Assembly: GCF_025698545.1 (NCBI RefSeq)
Contig: NC_068571.1
Location: forward strand, 46,905,733-46,969,732
Source: Gossypium raimondii
Taxonomy: Eukaryota; Streptophyta; Magnoliopsida; Malvales; Malvaceae
Direction: 5' to 3'
Length of the DNA: 64,000 nt
The position numbers and the translations under genes were made by a program. This document shows positions 15,128-26,140 of this stretch, one piece after another; the first letter of the stretch is position 1, and every line of letters begins with the position of its first letter. Below the pieces are notes generated by a model that did no database searches, had not been told where the DNA came from, and worked only from the letters and a program-made list of their open reading frames with translations.

Positions 15128-16035
15128 TGTTAAGTTTTAGGCACAAAGATTCATATATGTGTTTGACCATTTAGATAGATTTTGGAGACATATTGGCATG
15201 TTTATAAATGGTAAATTGAAGTGCCTATGGGCATCATGGTTGTTGGTGATGATGTTGCATGTTTTAGGCTTGATTTTGGTTAGTTTGAATGCATATTTAT
15301 GATTTGGTCATATGCTAATTGATATTTTTAAATTGGTACCAAATTTGGGTGAAAAATATGGCTTGGAGAATAGCTTATTTTTGTCCACACGGGCAGAGAT
15401 ACAGGCGTGTGTCTCAGCCGTGTGTGACACACAACCAGGTGACACGGCCGTGTGTCCCTTGTAACTTCTATAGAAAGCAAGTTAGTAGCTTCACACGGCC
15501 TATCACACGAGCGTGTGCCTTGGCTGTGTGGCACAAGTCAGTATACACTCCAGTTTTCACGCGGCCTAACACACGGCCTGGCACACAGGCGTGTGAGGCC
15601 ATTTCGAAGGGTACACGGCTTGGCACACGGACGTGTGGTCTGGCCGTGTGACCCAAGTCAGTGAGTTACATGGGTACGAAAACGGACTGGGACACGGTCG
15701 TATGTCCTTATTTCGAATGCCCACATGGCCTGAGACACGGGCGTGTCTCTTGGCCGTGTAAGACACACAGCCTGGCCACACGGGCGTGTGTCCCCTGCAC
15801 TTTGAAAAATTTTCCGTGTTTTTCAAAAAATTTCTTGAGTACTCGGTTTAGTCTTGAACTATTTTTAATGTCTACTTAAGGCATCGAGGGCTTGTATTAG
15901 AGACTATATGAATGAATTTGATTGTTTTCTAAAATGAATGTGTTATGCAAACAAAATGTATGATTGTTTGATCTGTAAGTCCGCTAATGCTCCAAATCCC
16001 TGTTCCGGTATTGGATACGGGTTAGGGGTGTTACA
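15128..16035 (+). repeat. Gypsy-type LTR, probably solo or fragment
   Basis: This 908-bp stretch begins TGTTAAG and ends with GGTTAGGGGTGTTACA, the form of 3' LTR end seen in large Malvaceae Ty3/gypsy elements. No matching 5-bp duplication flanks it (ATACA on the left, CTTGA on the right), so the left border is uncertain. No gypsy coding sequence adjoins it. Its middle is packed with GC-rich ACACGG/CCGTGT palindromes, and overlapping open frames there on both strands are a by-product of this repetition. Confidence 0.6.
15389..15800. repeat. Array of ACACGG / CCGTGT palindromic words in the LTR
   Basis: More than a dozen copies of ACACGG(C/G)C or the reverse GCC(C/G)TGT occur at irregular spacing of about 15-40 bp, many joined as ACACGGCCGTGT or ACACGGGCGTGT. 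The block is far more GC-rich than its surroundings and could form many small hairpins. Confidence 0.85.
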
Positions 16036-16704
16036 CTTGACAAATTATATGATGAAAGTTACAAAATAAAATAAAATGGAGGTACTAAAATGGGTACTAA
16101 GTTGAGAACCATGAAAATTGCTAAAATTTATATAAATAATGAATAAAAGGAAATGAAGCAAAATCTATAGAAATAAAACTAAAGCTAAATAATATAGTGA
16201 AAATAAATAAATTTAAATAAAATAGAAAGTGAAATAAGAACAAAAAATTAAAAAAATCTAAAGGAATTGAAAATTTTATTAAATTAAAAGGAATGTAAAG
16301 ACAGATGAACTTAGGGAGCAATTATATTTGCTTGAAATTTCAAAAATTGAACAAAATCAATAATAGCTAGGTCCAAATGAGAAAATATCCCTTGCAACGA
16401 CCTCACTCTGCAACACTAAGGAGCACAGAGGGTTGCTCGCCAATTTCCCAATTCCTGTTACCATCAAAACAACAAAATCAAACCGATTCTCAATTCTTTT
16501 TCATTTTTCATATTTTTTTCTTAAAATTTCATTTTCTTTTCCTCTGGTCACTAAATTATTCTTCACGGCCTCCACTCGAAGAACCCCGTTACTATAAAAA
16601 CAACATAATCAAATCAATTTTCATTTCTTTTTCATTTTTCATATTTTTCTTAAAATTTCATTTTCCTTTCCTCTGCACTGCCTCCATCATCGAAGAACAT
16701 AAGG
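16036..16704. repeat. AT-rich spacer with a diverged 131-bp tandem duplication
   Basis: No gene is seen. From 16457 a unit starting GTTACCATCAAAACAACA is repeated from 16588 (GTTACTATAAAAACAACA) with substitutions and small gaps. Both copies include TTTTTCATTTTTCATATTTTT and end in CTCTG...CCTCC. Open frames across it are low-complexity phenylalanine/lysine runs. Confidence 0.7.
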
Positions 16705-17220
16705 TGTTGGGGATTGACCCAAAGGTAGAGAATATCGAACACAAATTTTACGTGAAAAACTTCTCCAAAAAGGATAAAAATCACAGGCAAAGGAAGCCTT
16801 ATTAATTTAGCAAACCAATGAAGAGTACAAGATGGAGAAAATAAACCTAAAAGAGCAAAACCCAAAACTCAAATACAAAGTTTTCTCAAAAACTCTCCCC
16901 AATACTCTTCATCAAATCTCACATAAAAGATATTCTATTAACACTCTAAATAGGGTTACAAATACCCCTTAAGATTAAAGTCCTAATATGATTAAAATAG
17001 TCCAACATTAATTAGAGTTAATCTGGGAAAATATAACAGAGTTTAACTAGGAAAAAATGATTCAATTTATGTGGGAACACGCCGTCACATTATGATGTCA
17101 TTTATCGGCTCATCGTGACGTTGTCTGTCGCTTCATCCCGACATTCTTCGTCGTGATGTCGGGCCTATTTTGGCCCATTTTCGGTTGCTCGTCGATTGTC
17201 TTTCTAAGTACTTGTAAAGA
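16705..17220 (-). repeat. Copia 3' LTR
   Basis: It starts TGTTGGGGATTGACCC and aligns with the interrupted LTR at 18821-19094/25923-26140, sharing ACAAATTTTAC(G/A)TG, GAAGAGTACAAGATGGAGAA and a GTGGGAACACG...TCGTGA(T/C)G block. The end near 17220 is approximate. A purine-rich strip on the minus strand (AGGTGGAGATTTGTGGAGG, complement of 17243-17261) is the likely polypurine tract. Confidence 0.8.
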
Positions 17221-17269
17221 GTCTGATAAATGTAAGGCATACCTCCACAAATCTCCACCTTAACTAGTA

Positions 17270-18773
17270 TTTAACACCCCTTCTTTGCCAATGTCCGTCA
17301 TAGGCCTAACTTGATCTTTGCAGGATATTAACTGAGTCCAAGCAATGTTTGACCTTTGAAACTAGAAGACTTTTAGTTTTTTGGGCTGCCAAATCCAAGT
17401 TGACTCATATATGCTTCCCATAAACGTAATGCTTTGTCTTTCTAACTCTTGCACCCGAAAGAGAACATCTTTTATTCAAAACGATCATACATTTTTCGCT
17501 TATATGACCAAGTTGTCTATACTTCAAACAATTCGGTTCTGAATCTTTAACAGATGAGAAAATTATTGCTTTACCAGTCACTGTTGAACCATGTAGAACA
17601 TACAGACTGTCATTTTTTCGATCTCTTATCAAAACAAGAGCTCTATAGGATACCTTAATATCGTTTGACTTGATGGCGATTATATAACCCTTCGAGTCTA
17701 AATTTCCTAAAGAGATGAGGCTCTTTTTCAAGATAGTGTCTTAATGACTCTGTCGTACATCCTGATCTAAATGGTGTCAATATCAATTATCTTGCAAGGT
17801 GAATTATTCCCTATAAGCACAACTCCACATTCAATTGGATTATATGTGGAGAACAAGTCATTATTTAGATACATATGGAAAGAACACTCCGAATCCAGAA
17901 TTTACTCGAACATAAGTTTAGAGCTTTCGGTCATAGACACCAACAACTAATCATCACCCTTATCCTCGGCCACACCAGCATCAACTACCTCAGCCTTCTG
18001 TTCCTCGTCGCTCTCAACAAAATTTCTGTTTTTATTTTTCGACTTATAACATTAAGCTTTTATGTGACCCAACTTATTGCAATAGTTACATGTCTTATCA
18101 TGATTCCTCGACTTCAATTTTGATCTAGATTTGTTCTGACTTGAATCCTTAGATTGTTGCCTACCTCTAGCAACTAAAACTGAATCTTGACTACCAGACT
18201 TGCTACCCAAATCTAACTCATTATCGAGTTTTTCCTTGCTCAACAAGTTACATTCCACATCCTCAAATGAGAGTTTTTCTCTACCATAAATCAAGGTTTC
18301 TTTGAAAGTTTTATATAAATGAGACAAAAAGCATAACAATGGCATAGTCTGATCTTCATCATCAATGTTAACCTTGACATTCTTCAAATCATTCAAGAGA
18401 GTAACAAATTGACTGATGCGACCTCTAAGGTTCTCACCTTCATCCATGCGATATGGCATCGGCGTTGTTTCAATATCAATCGATTCGCCAGAGACTTCGT
18501 CATATAAAGGATTTATAATATTCTCCATAAGGTTGCTGCTGTTTTCTTTGTAAGCACCTCCTGTAACACATTGTTTGTAAGGCCCAATTGAATTGTTAAA
18601 AGAGTCTTCTCATCAAGCTCTTCCCATTCTAATTGGTCTAGATTTTTGGGCTTTTACCCGGTAACGACCTTTTTTAAGCCGTTTTAAACTAGAATTGTCA
18701 TCATCCGAACTTGCCATAAACTGGAATTTGCATTCCTATCAAACCTCTATATATCAAATCTCGTAGTTGCCAT
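17270..18773 (-). pseudogene. Copia gag pseudogene with pre-integrase remnant
   Basis: The gag start is ATG at 18771-18773. In-frame stops appear soon after, for example after TRFDI. Over 18528-18052 the frame is open and shows gag features: LCFLSHLYKTFKETLIYG, then a basic region and the zinc knuckle CNYCNKLGHIKA. Over 17731-17405 a gag-pre-integrase segment is visible (LISLGNLDSKGY, LYVLHGSTVTG), but the residues expected for its zinc-binding motif are partly lost. No RT or integrase follows. Confidence 0.85.
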
Positions 18774-18805
18774 CCTAAATGAGTCGATTGTGGAATCCAA
18801 ACCAA

Positions 18806-18817
18806 GCTCTAACACCA
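18806..18817 (-). other. Copia primer-binding site
   Basis: The minus strand reads TGGTGTTAGAGC, close to the TGGT(A/G)TCAGAGC type complementary to initiator tRNA-Met, three bases inside the LTR end at 18821. Confidence 0.75.
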
Positions 18818-18820
18818 GTT

Positions 18821-19094
18821 TGTCGGAGATCAACTCATATAAACAACGAAATATAAAAGGTAAAGAAGATTAAATACAAATTTTACATGGAAAACTCCTC
18901 CAAAAAGGATAAAAATCAAGGGCAAATGAAGCTTCACTAATTCAGCAAACCAACGAAGAGTACAAGATGGAGAAAATAAATCTAAAAGAACAAAACCTAA
19001 AACCTGAAATTCGAATACAAAGCTCTATCAAAAACTCTTCCCAAAACTATTCATCAAATCTCACATAAGAGATATTCTATTAACTCTTTAAAAT
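18821..19094 (-). repeat. Copia 5' LTR, inner part (interrupted)
   Basis: It aligns with the first half of the LTR at 16705-17220. It stops at the 9-bp sequence CTTTAAAAT (19086-19094), which is repeated at 25914-25922, where LTR homology resumes. Confidence 0.88.
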
Positions 19095-19347
19095 GACCAT
19101 TTTATCAATAAATGCCCATTTCCAACTTTATTTATGAAAATGGGCCACTTTTTTCATTATTTACCGGAATGGGCTGAAAACTACAAAACGCGTCCACGTA
19201 GGAGCATTTTAGGGGGAAATTTTAGTAAATCGCGTTCATGAGGAAACGATTTTGCCATGTCAGCACAAAACGCGCTTACGTGGATGCGCTTTGTTGACGT
19301 GGCAAAATCGCTCCCTCAGGGACGCGTTTTAGCCTGTGTTTTTTTTT
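19095..19347 (+). repeat. MULE left terminal inverted repeat
   Basis: It pairs with 25663-25913 in inverted orientation. Shared landmarks include TTTACCGGAATGGGC, AAAACTACAAAACGC, GATTTTGCCATGTCAGCACA and GACGCGTTTTAGCCTGTG. Confidence 0.93.
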
Positions 19348-19571
19348 CAATAGTCATTTAAAATTTTGACTTTGGGGTCCAATGGTAAAAAAAAACTATA
19401 AAACCCCATTCCTATTTTTTTCACACAACATTTCTTCCAAATTTATCAAAAAAGCTCCTAAAATTCTCCCTGAATTTCTCAAAGCTCTCTTTAATTAGTT
19501 ATTTCTTTTAATTTTTTTTCTAAATTAGTATTATTTTTTTATAATTTCAAAAATATTTGATCGCGTTAGCA

Positions 19572-21652
19572 ATGGCCGGGGAATTAATTCGTCTCGATCA
19601 TAAACATATCTCCGTCGAACAAATGAAAATGGTAAGGGTTAATTTTAATTTTTGAATATTATTTAATATTTTTTCATTTATGTAATTTTAATTAGTTTTT
19701 ATTTTATAATTTTTTATAACAGTCTGTAGCTCGAGTGTTACAATGTTATATTCGTAATATGTTTGGTCCTCCATTACCATTGATAGAAAATTACTTGAGG
19801 GAAGCGGGTTTTTGGCACGTGGCCAATATAGGACGGGGGTGCAAGTTGGACCCGAAACTCATCAGCGAGTTAATAGAGAGGTGGAGACTCGAGACGCACA
19901 CATTCCATCTTTCATGCGGAGAGTGTACCATCACTTTGGAGGACGTGCAGTTACAATTGAGATTACCGGTGGATGGGTCCGTACTCACCGGGTCCGTTCA
20001 ATCGGCTGATTGGGGAGCTATATGCTACGATCTTTTGGGTGCGATTATGGATAATATTTACGGAGGTCAGATCGAGATGGGCTAGTTACGAGACATTCCC
20101 GGAGCTGGGGAATGATTCGACTGAAGTAGAAAGAATACGATATGCTCGAGCATACATCCTTGAGATGATTAGAAGTTATCTGATGCCAAACTTGCCACGA
20201 AACCTTGTACATCTAAAGTGGCTGCTGAAACTCGTTGATTTTAGAGTAGCTGGCAAACTCAGTTGGGGTCTACTGTGTTGGCAATATTGTACCGAGAGAT
20301 GCGCGGGGCGAACAAATAAAGCCAAAATCGGAGGTTGTCCATCACTACTACAATCATAGGTTCAGTTTTGCTTTTCATTTTTATGTCATCGAGTGAACCA
20401 CCCATATATATTCACACTCATAACGAGGTAAAATTTATATTATATTTTACAATTATTACATAGATTTAAAATATAATTTTATGCTAAAAAATTATTTAAT
20501 TAGGTGGAACCATTTGGCGAGTTATGTTGGAATACCTACCGCTCTTGAAGATATACGACTTCTATTAGACCAACAGTCGGAAGCACATGTAAGTATTAAA
20601 TAATATATATACATAACATAGTCATTTTATATTTAGTATTTAGTATTATGTATATAACTAATATTTTTATCACGTTCATATAGTTTCAATGGACACTATA
20701 CGAGGATCCGGTAATTCGGGCAGTAATTCCGGATGAATTTTTTCCAAATTGAAACATTTGGCATGTTAAGGTCCCATTGGTCAACTATGCTACTGTCGAG
20801 ATGCACCAGACGGATAGAGTGTGTGGTAATTTGAATTCCAACAACTAATTCTCGTGACACCTGAGGTGCTCGATGATGAGTACAAAATTGACTTACAACA
20901 ATCGAATACGAATTGGCTGGTATTTTTCTCAAAATATATCAAAATTTGGAAAAATCGATATGATCGTATACCTACTCGCGAATCTATCATTGTTCCAGAG
21001 TTAGTGTGCGCATCGGATTACATGTCATAGTTTAGGATCCATGGTAAGCCATATTTGCTGTCAAAAGAGTAGAGGCGTCGGTAAATCCTTGTTGAAAGAG
21101 AACTAAGAACCCTTTAAATCTAAGGAGAATGAATGACAGCAGGGCCCATCAACAATGGCCATACAATCATCGGGCCTAACACCTCAAGCGACGACACCCA
21201 CACCACAGCCCCTTCAGATTATACCAGGTGCATATCCTAGCCCTTATATGTATCCTAACCCTTATATGTTTGCTTTTCCCAGTCCTATACCAGATTGAAA
21301 TGTATGGCCCAGTGCATCTCTTTTCCCGATGACTTCGATTCAACTGACGATATATAGGCTATTGTCGCAGAAGGGATCGCATGAGGCACCGTCTGAGAGC
21401 TCATCTCATTACCAATCTTCATCGCCTTATGGGATTCAAACACCTCCGCCGTGGATGATGCAAACACCTCTGCATTCTTTATTCTATCAAAGGTAGGTCA
21501 TCCTCCTAACACCCACAACCAGAACAACCACAACCCCCACCGGAGCAACCGTAACCCCCGTCGAAAGCTGAACCAAGAAGAAATCCAGCGCGTAACCATC
21601 GACCACCCCCTCGTGGCACTGATTCCGACTGGCACATACATTAAATTTTTTT
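19572..21652 (+). pseudogene. Plant mobile domain (PMD/MAIL-like) gene in the MULE, decayed
   Basis: Exon 1 (19572-19631) encodes 20 residues starting MAGELIRLDHKHIS and ends at a GT donor. Exon 2 starts at 19723 after TATAACAG and encodes a PMD (aminotransferase-like plant mobile domain): GFWHVANIGRG, LISELIERWR, HTFHLSCGECTITLEDVQLQL and GLPVDG-like text. A tryptophan codon is TAG at 20083-20085 and a small deletion follows. The domain continues in another frame (YARAYILEMI, NLVHLKWLLKLVDF) with a further shift. More exons can be traced near 20500-20600 (SLEDIRLLLDQ-like), 20690-21060 and a proline-rich tail to about 21652. In plants PMD proteins act in gene silencing and genome stability (MAIN, MAIL1). 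TE-borne versions are known. This copy is not translatable. Confidence 0.85.
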
Positions 21653-21885
21653 AATATATTTGTACAAACTATTTTTATATTATTTTATTTAATAAAATAA
21701 AATTTGTTTTTGAATATTTTAATAGTAAATTATTTTTATATTTTGTACTATTTAATAAAATAGAAAATTTTTTGAATAAGGCAAAGAAATAATGCAACAT
21801 AGTTTCATTTACGCAATTATTAACTATTTTGATTTGGACATGTTCGAATTGTATGACCTGGGTTCCTACACAATCCGTACAACTT

Positions 21886-24730
21886 TTATTGATTCATTCT
21901 TTCCTGGATATCCATATTATTACGTATTCTACTCGAGTAAGGTCGACCTTTTGGTTTGCAATGTAATTCTCTATCCGGTAACAACTTAAATGGAGTAAAC
22001 AATACAGACAGCCATTTACGTTCATTTGAGACTAGTGAGAATACGTGTCTCCATACATTGTACATGTATTCTATTTTGTACACTTCGTCGACACAGCTCA
22101 TAGGATCCAAATGAAGATTCTGACAAACTGCAATTACATGAGCGCATGGATAACGAAGTGCGTCAAACGTCCCATAGTCGCAAATTCTATTTCTCAGGTG
22201 TACATGATATTGCCTGCATGTAATACCTTGGTTAGGTCTGTCAAACTCCGTCACACAAAACCATAGATTATCTCAATCGTGACACACTGTGTACATGGTG
22301 TTGGCCCGCGCATTCGCATTTTTAATTTTTTGCAATACCTTCCGGCACCATACATGGCCACCCTACATTTGGCCTTTATAACTAGCTGCTCGCTTTGGAA
22401 ATAGTGCCGCCAAATGAAAATATGTCTCTCACACAACCGAGGTTATCGGTAAATGACGCGTTCCTTTTAGAAAAAAATTTATGCATTTAGCCAGGTTTGA
22501 GGGTATATGACCATATCGTAGGCCGCCATCGTATGCTTGTGTCCATGGATCGAAAGGTATGGTATAGAGGTAGCATGGTTTGTTAACTGACCACAAAATC
22601 GCCAACATATCATGAAAACTGTTCTTATTGATCTTATACCCTGCCAATATAAGTTGATAGCGAAAATTACATACCACTCTTCCGTTTAGAATAAATTAAA
22701 TATTACAAACGAAATTATATTAATAGAGATTAAATACCCATGTTGGTCACTTGCCGTCGTTCAGTGGTAGACTAATATTTCCCGTAGTAGTTGGACGTAA
22801 TGTGCATTAAAAAATACCGATGGTATGTAGGATTCCATAGGCTTCCCTGTCACTCAATTGCGGCTAGTATTCCAGTGCTTCGATCCGATATAACGCAGAT
22901 ATCAGGTTGGGGGCAAACATGCCTCCTTAACCTAGAAAGAAAGAAATCCCAATTATCACCTGACTCCCCTGGTGTTATTGCAAACGCAATTGGAAGGATT
23001 CTTCCACTATCATCCTGTGCCACAGCTAGCAATAGCCAATGGGTATATCTACCGTACATAAATGTACCGTTAATTTGTACCAATGACTTCTAGTACACAA
23101 ATGTGTCCCTATATTGTTTAAAGCTCCAGAACAAACGCTTGAACACTTGGCATCCATAGAGCAATCGGTCGTTGTAGTATGCATGGCCCGTTTCAAGGTC
23201 TGTTATGCAACCTGGGACGTACCTCTCCAGCACCTAACACCACTGTCACACATCATTATATGAAGTGTCTTACCCACTATGCATATTTTCCAACGTCTTC
23301 TGCTTAGCTATCCAAGCCTTGCGGAAATAGGGCATGTACTTCAATTGGCTACAATTATTGGCAATTAAGACCGATATAGAAGTCCTAGGATCCGCCTTCA
23401 CCATCGGTAGTATTAACCTAGCTACCATATCTGAATTCATCTTGGGATGGTTTTGTGAAACACCTGTCAATAAAGTATGTTAAGTAATGCAACGTTAAGT
23501 AATGCAACATTAAGTAATAACAATATTATTCAAAAACCCTAAACACCCAGTGATACTGTACCGGTAACACAGGTATGTAGACCTTTGTACTTTTTTATCT
23601 TCCACAAGTCTGTTGTTTTCCTAACTGAAGCGATGATTTTCCATGAATATATACCGTCTTGCACTGTACACTTGGCATCAAACTTCTCGGATTTAGATTT
23701 AACCACGTGGTAGTTAACCCCGTTCATAATGCTATGCTGTTACAATGCACCAAGAAAACTATCATTACTGGAAAAATCCTTACTAACTTCCAATTCACCC
23801 GAATCTAATGACGAACTTGTATGGTCACACATTCTGTATGCTAGATCTAGAAACTTCAATGCATCATCTGCTGATAGATTGACATTATGCATGTGAGTTG
23901 AAACAGGGTACGCCCTGAATCGCGGATCTTCTTCTTCTTCATCTAAACCCTCTTCATCGTCTTTAGGTTCAGTTGGAACAGGCTCTGATTCAGAAAATAG
24001 TGCAACTTCTGGACCATCGGGGTCGGGCTCTCAAAGTGGATCCACACTAGACTTATCATCCAACCCACCATCATCTGCAACATACAAGGTCCCATCGTCA
24101 GTGGACGTCGTAGGGAGTACATCATCCCTTTTTGTAGACATTTTGTAACGTCCCCAATCAGATGTAGATTGCCAACCACTAGAAGTTGATGTCATTTCTC
24201 AGTATGTATTTCCAGCATCGAACATCGACCCACTGAGGTGCATGTCCATCCACTAACTGAGTGTCGTGCACGAGTTGTGTATTCTATACTGCCACCAAAC
24301 ACGAGCGTTTCTATGTTTTGCCTCCCACTAATAGAGTGTCGGGTAGGGGTCGTGTATTCCTATTAAACATCAGTAGATGTTGAAGTCGCAAATGCTTCAT
24401 TTGGTGATGAAAATTGTACATATATCTCAAGATAGGGTGATCCACTAGCGAGATGAATCTGCACCATCGCTTCCAAGCTACGACCACCTTTGATATCAAA
24501 TGAGTCATATGTCACGAGATCAACCGAAGTACAAAATCGATACTTAATAGACGAAACTCTCATTGGAGTCATTCTGAAAATTTTGCGCCTAAGTCTTTTA
24601 CAAAGTTTTGTCAAATTTATGTTCTGGTTAAAAACCAGTCGCGTTGTGTTCTCTAATAAAAAACAATGTCGTTCTCGGTGTCACGGACCTCACCATTATA
24701 ATAAATAACAGCACTAATACGTTCACTCAT
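21886..24730 (-). pseudogene. MULE transposase (MURA-type) pseudogene
   Basis: The likely start is ATG at 24728-24730 (MSERISAVIYYNGEV). Decayed frames follow down the minus strand: an acidic serine-rich N-part (24614-23943), a MuDR-type DNA-binding region (23727-23270; GVNYHVVKSKSEKFDAKC, WKIKKYKGLHTC, ARLILPMVKADP), the MULE/DDE domain (23083-22850; GTFMYGRYTHWLLLAVAQD, ICVISDRSTGILAAI) and a SWIM zinc finger (22254-21886; YPCAHVIAVC). The DDE block reads QINGTF where QIDGTF is expected, so the first catalytic aspartate is asparagine. The SWIM box reads CDYG where CxC is expected, so a zinc ligand is lost. Several frameshifts separate the parts. A living element would use this protein to cut and paste DNA bounded by the inverted repeats. 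Confidence 0.88.
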
Positions 24731-24826
24731 CTTCAATTTATATTCTGCTTAGCCTCTCTAATTTTTCTTGCCGTAATTTATGCAACATGAGAATGAAATT
24801 TGGCTCATTTATAGCTTAAGGCCAAA

Positions 24827-25340
24827 CAGGAACTACTGTAGAAAAAGATAGTCCACGTGGGAGTTTTTTCAGTAATTTTGCTGACAGTGCATCCTGCTTG
24901 AAGTGTTTTTGACACTATTTTTTCAGAACCGTCTTCTTAAAATTATTTTTCAGGAACTACTGTAGAAAAAGAGCGTCCACGTGGGAGCCTTTTTTAGTAA
25001 TTTTGCTGACAGTGCATCTTACTTTAAGCGTTTTTGACACTATTTTTTCAGAACAGTCTTCTCAAAATTATTTTTCAGGAACTACTGTAGAAAAAGAGCG
25101 TCCACGTGGGAGCTTTTTTCAGTAAATTTACTGACAGTGCATCCTACTTGAAGCATTTTTGAAATTATTTTTTAGAACCGTCTTCTCAAAATTATTTTTT
25201 CAGGAACTACTGTAGAAAAATAGCGTCCACGTGGAGTTTTTTTCAGTAATTTTGATAATAGTGCATCCTGCTTGAAGCGTTTTTAACATTATCTTTTCAG
25301 AGTCGTCTTCTCAAAATTAATTATTCTGAAACTACTGTAA
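24827..25340. repeat. Tandem array of about 124-bp units upstream of the transposase
   Basis: Units start CAGGAACTACTGTAGAAAAA at 24827, 24951, 25076 and 25201, and a fifth begins at about 25325 and breaks off. Spacing is 124, 125, 125 and 124 bp. Each unit contains (G)TCCACGTGG(G)AG, a G-box-like CACGTG core. The array lies between the transposase start and the right terminal repeat, in its promoter region. Confidence 0.93.
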
Positions 25341-25662
25341 AAAAAAAAACAAAATCCTTCTTATCAATATAATTTTTTCTAAACCATTAACCTAAACACA
25401 AAATTATTTTTTAAAAAAACTAACCCTAATTTAATTAATTTTCTTAAAAACTTTAAACCTTAATTTAATTTATTTATTTAAAACACCTAAAACCTAGTTT
25501 AATTAATTTTTTTAAAAACTCTAAACTCTGATTTATTTTTTAAAATTTTTAAACCCTAAATGAATAAAACCCTAAATTATTTTAACAAAACACTAACACT
25601 ACAACCCTAAAATCCTAAACCCACAAACCTTAGGCACTAAACATGCAAATAGCCGTAACCTT

Positions 25663-25913
25663 AAAAAAAACACAGGCTAAAACGCGTCCTTGAGTGAGCG
25701 ATTTTGCCACGTCAGCAAAGCATATCCACGTCAGCGCATTTTGTGCTGACATGGCAAAATCGCTCCCTTAGGGACGTGATTTGCTGAAATTTCCCCTAAA
25801 ACGCTTCTACGTGAATGCGTTTTGTAGTTTTCGGCCCATTCCGGTAAACAATGAAAAAAATAGCCCATTTCTGTAAATAAAGTTGAAAATGAGCCTTTAT
25901 TGGTGAAATGGTC
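25663..25913 (-). repeat. MULE right terminal inverted repeat
   Basis: This is the inverted partner of 19095-19347, with point differences spread along its length. It contains short internal hairpin words built around TGACGTGGCAAAATCGCTCC. Confidence 0.93.
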
Positions 25914-25922
25914 CTTTAAAAT

Positions 25923-26140
25923 AAGGTTACAAAGGCCCTTTAAATAAGCTAATATTAAAGTCCTAATATGACTAAAATATTCCTAGATTTATGTGGGAAC
26001 ACGTCGCCATGTCGTGATGTCGTTTGTCGACTCATCGTGACACGTCCATGGCATCATCTCGATATTCCTCGTCATGACGTTGGGCCTGTTTTGGCCCTTT
26101 TTCAGTTGCTCGTCCATTGTCTTTTTAAGTGCCTGCAACA
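25923..26140 (-). repeat. Copia 5' LTR, outer part (continuation beyond the MULE)
   Basis: It continues the LTR: AAGTCCTAATATGA, TTTATGTGGGAACACG, GTCGTGATGTCG and TGTCTTTTTAAGTGCCTGCAACA match 16975-17215 of the sister LTR. The LTR lacks about 60 bp present in the sister copy. Confidence 0.88.

Larger units (their letters stand above)
19095..25913. mobile_element. Mutator-like element (MULE), 6.8 kb, with transposase and PMD genes
   Basis: Perfect 9-bp target duplications CTTTAAAAT (19086-19094 and 25914-25922) flank the element. Its ends are GACCATTT...AAATGGTC and the inverted repeats run about 250 bp. It carries two genes pointing at each other: a plant-mobile-domain gene (+, 19572-21652) and a MURA-type transposase (-, 24730-21886), with about 230 bp between their 3' ends. 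Both are broken. It sits inside a copia LTR, so it is younger than that element. Confidence 0.93.
16705..26140 (-). mobile_element. Non-autonomous copia element split by a MULE
   Basis: On the minus strand the element runs: 5' LTR 26140-25923 continuing at 19094-18821 (split by the MULE), primer site, gag region, gag-pre-integrase remnant, polypurine tract and 3' LTR 17220-16705. RT, RNase H and the integrase core are absent, since only about 180 bp separate the pre-integrase remnant from the LTR. The two LTRs align along their length apart from indels in the second half. The outer 5-bp duplication is not obvious (TAAGG against AGGTT). Confidence 0.85.

Noticed and set aside
15328-15879. Several overlapping open frames on both strands
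   Set aside because: They all come from the ACACGG/CCGTGT palindrome array of an LTR. Frames open on both strands at once are explained by composition.
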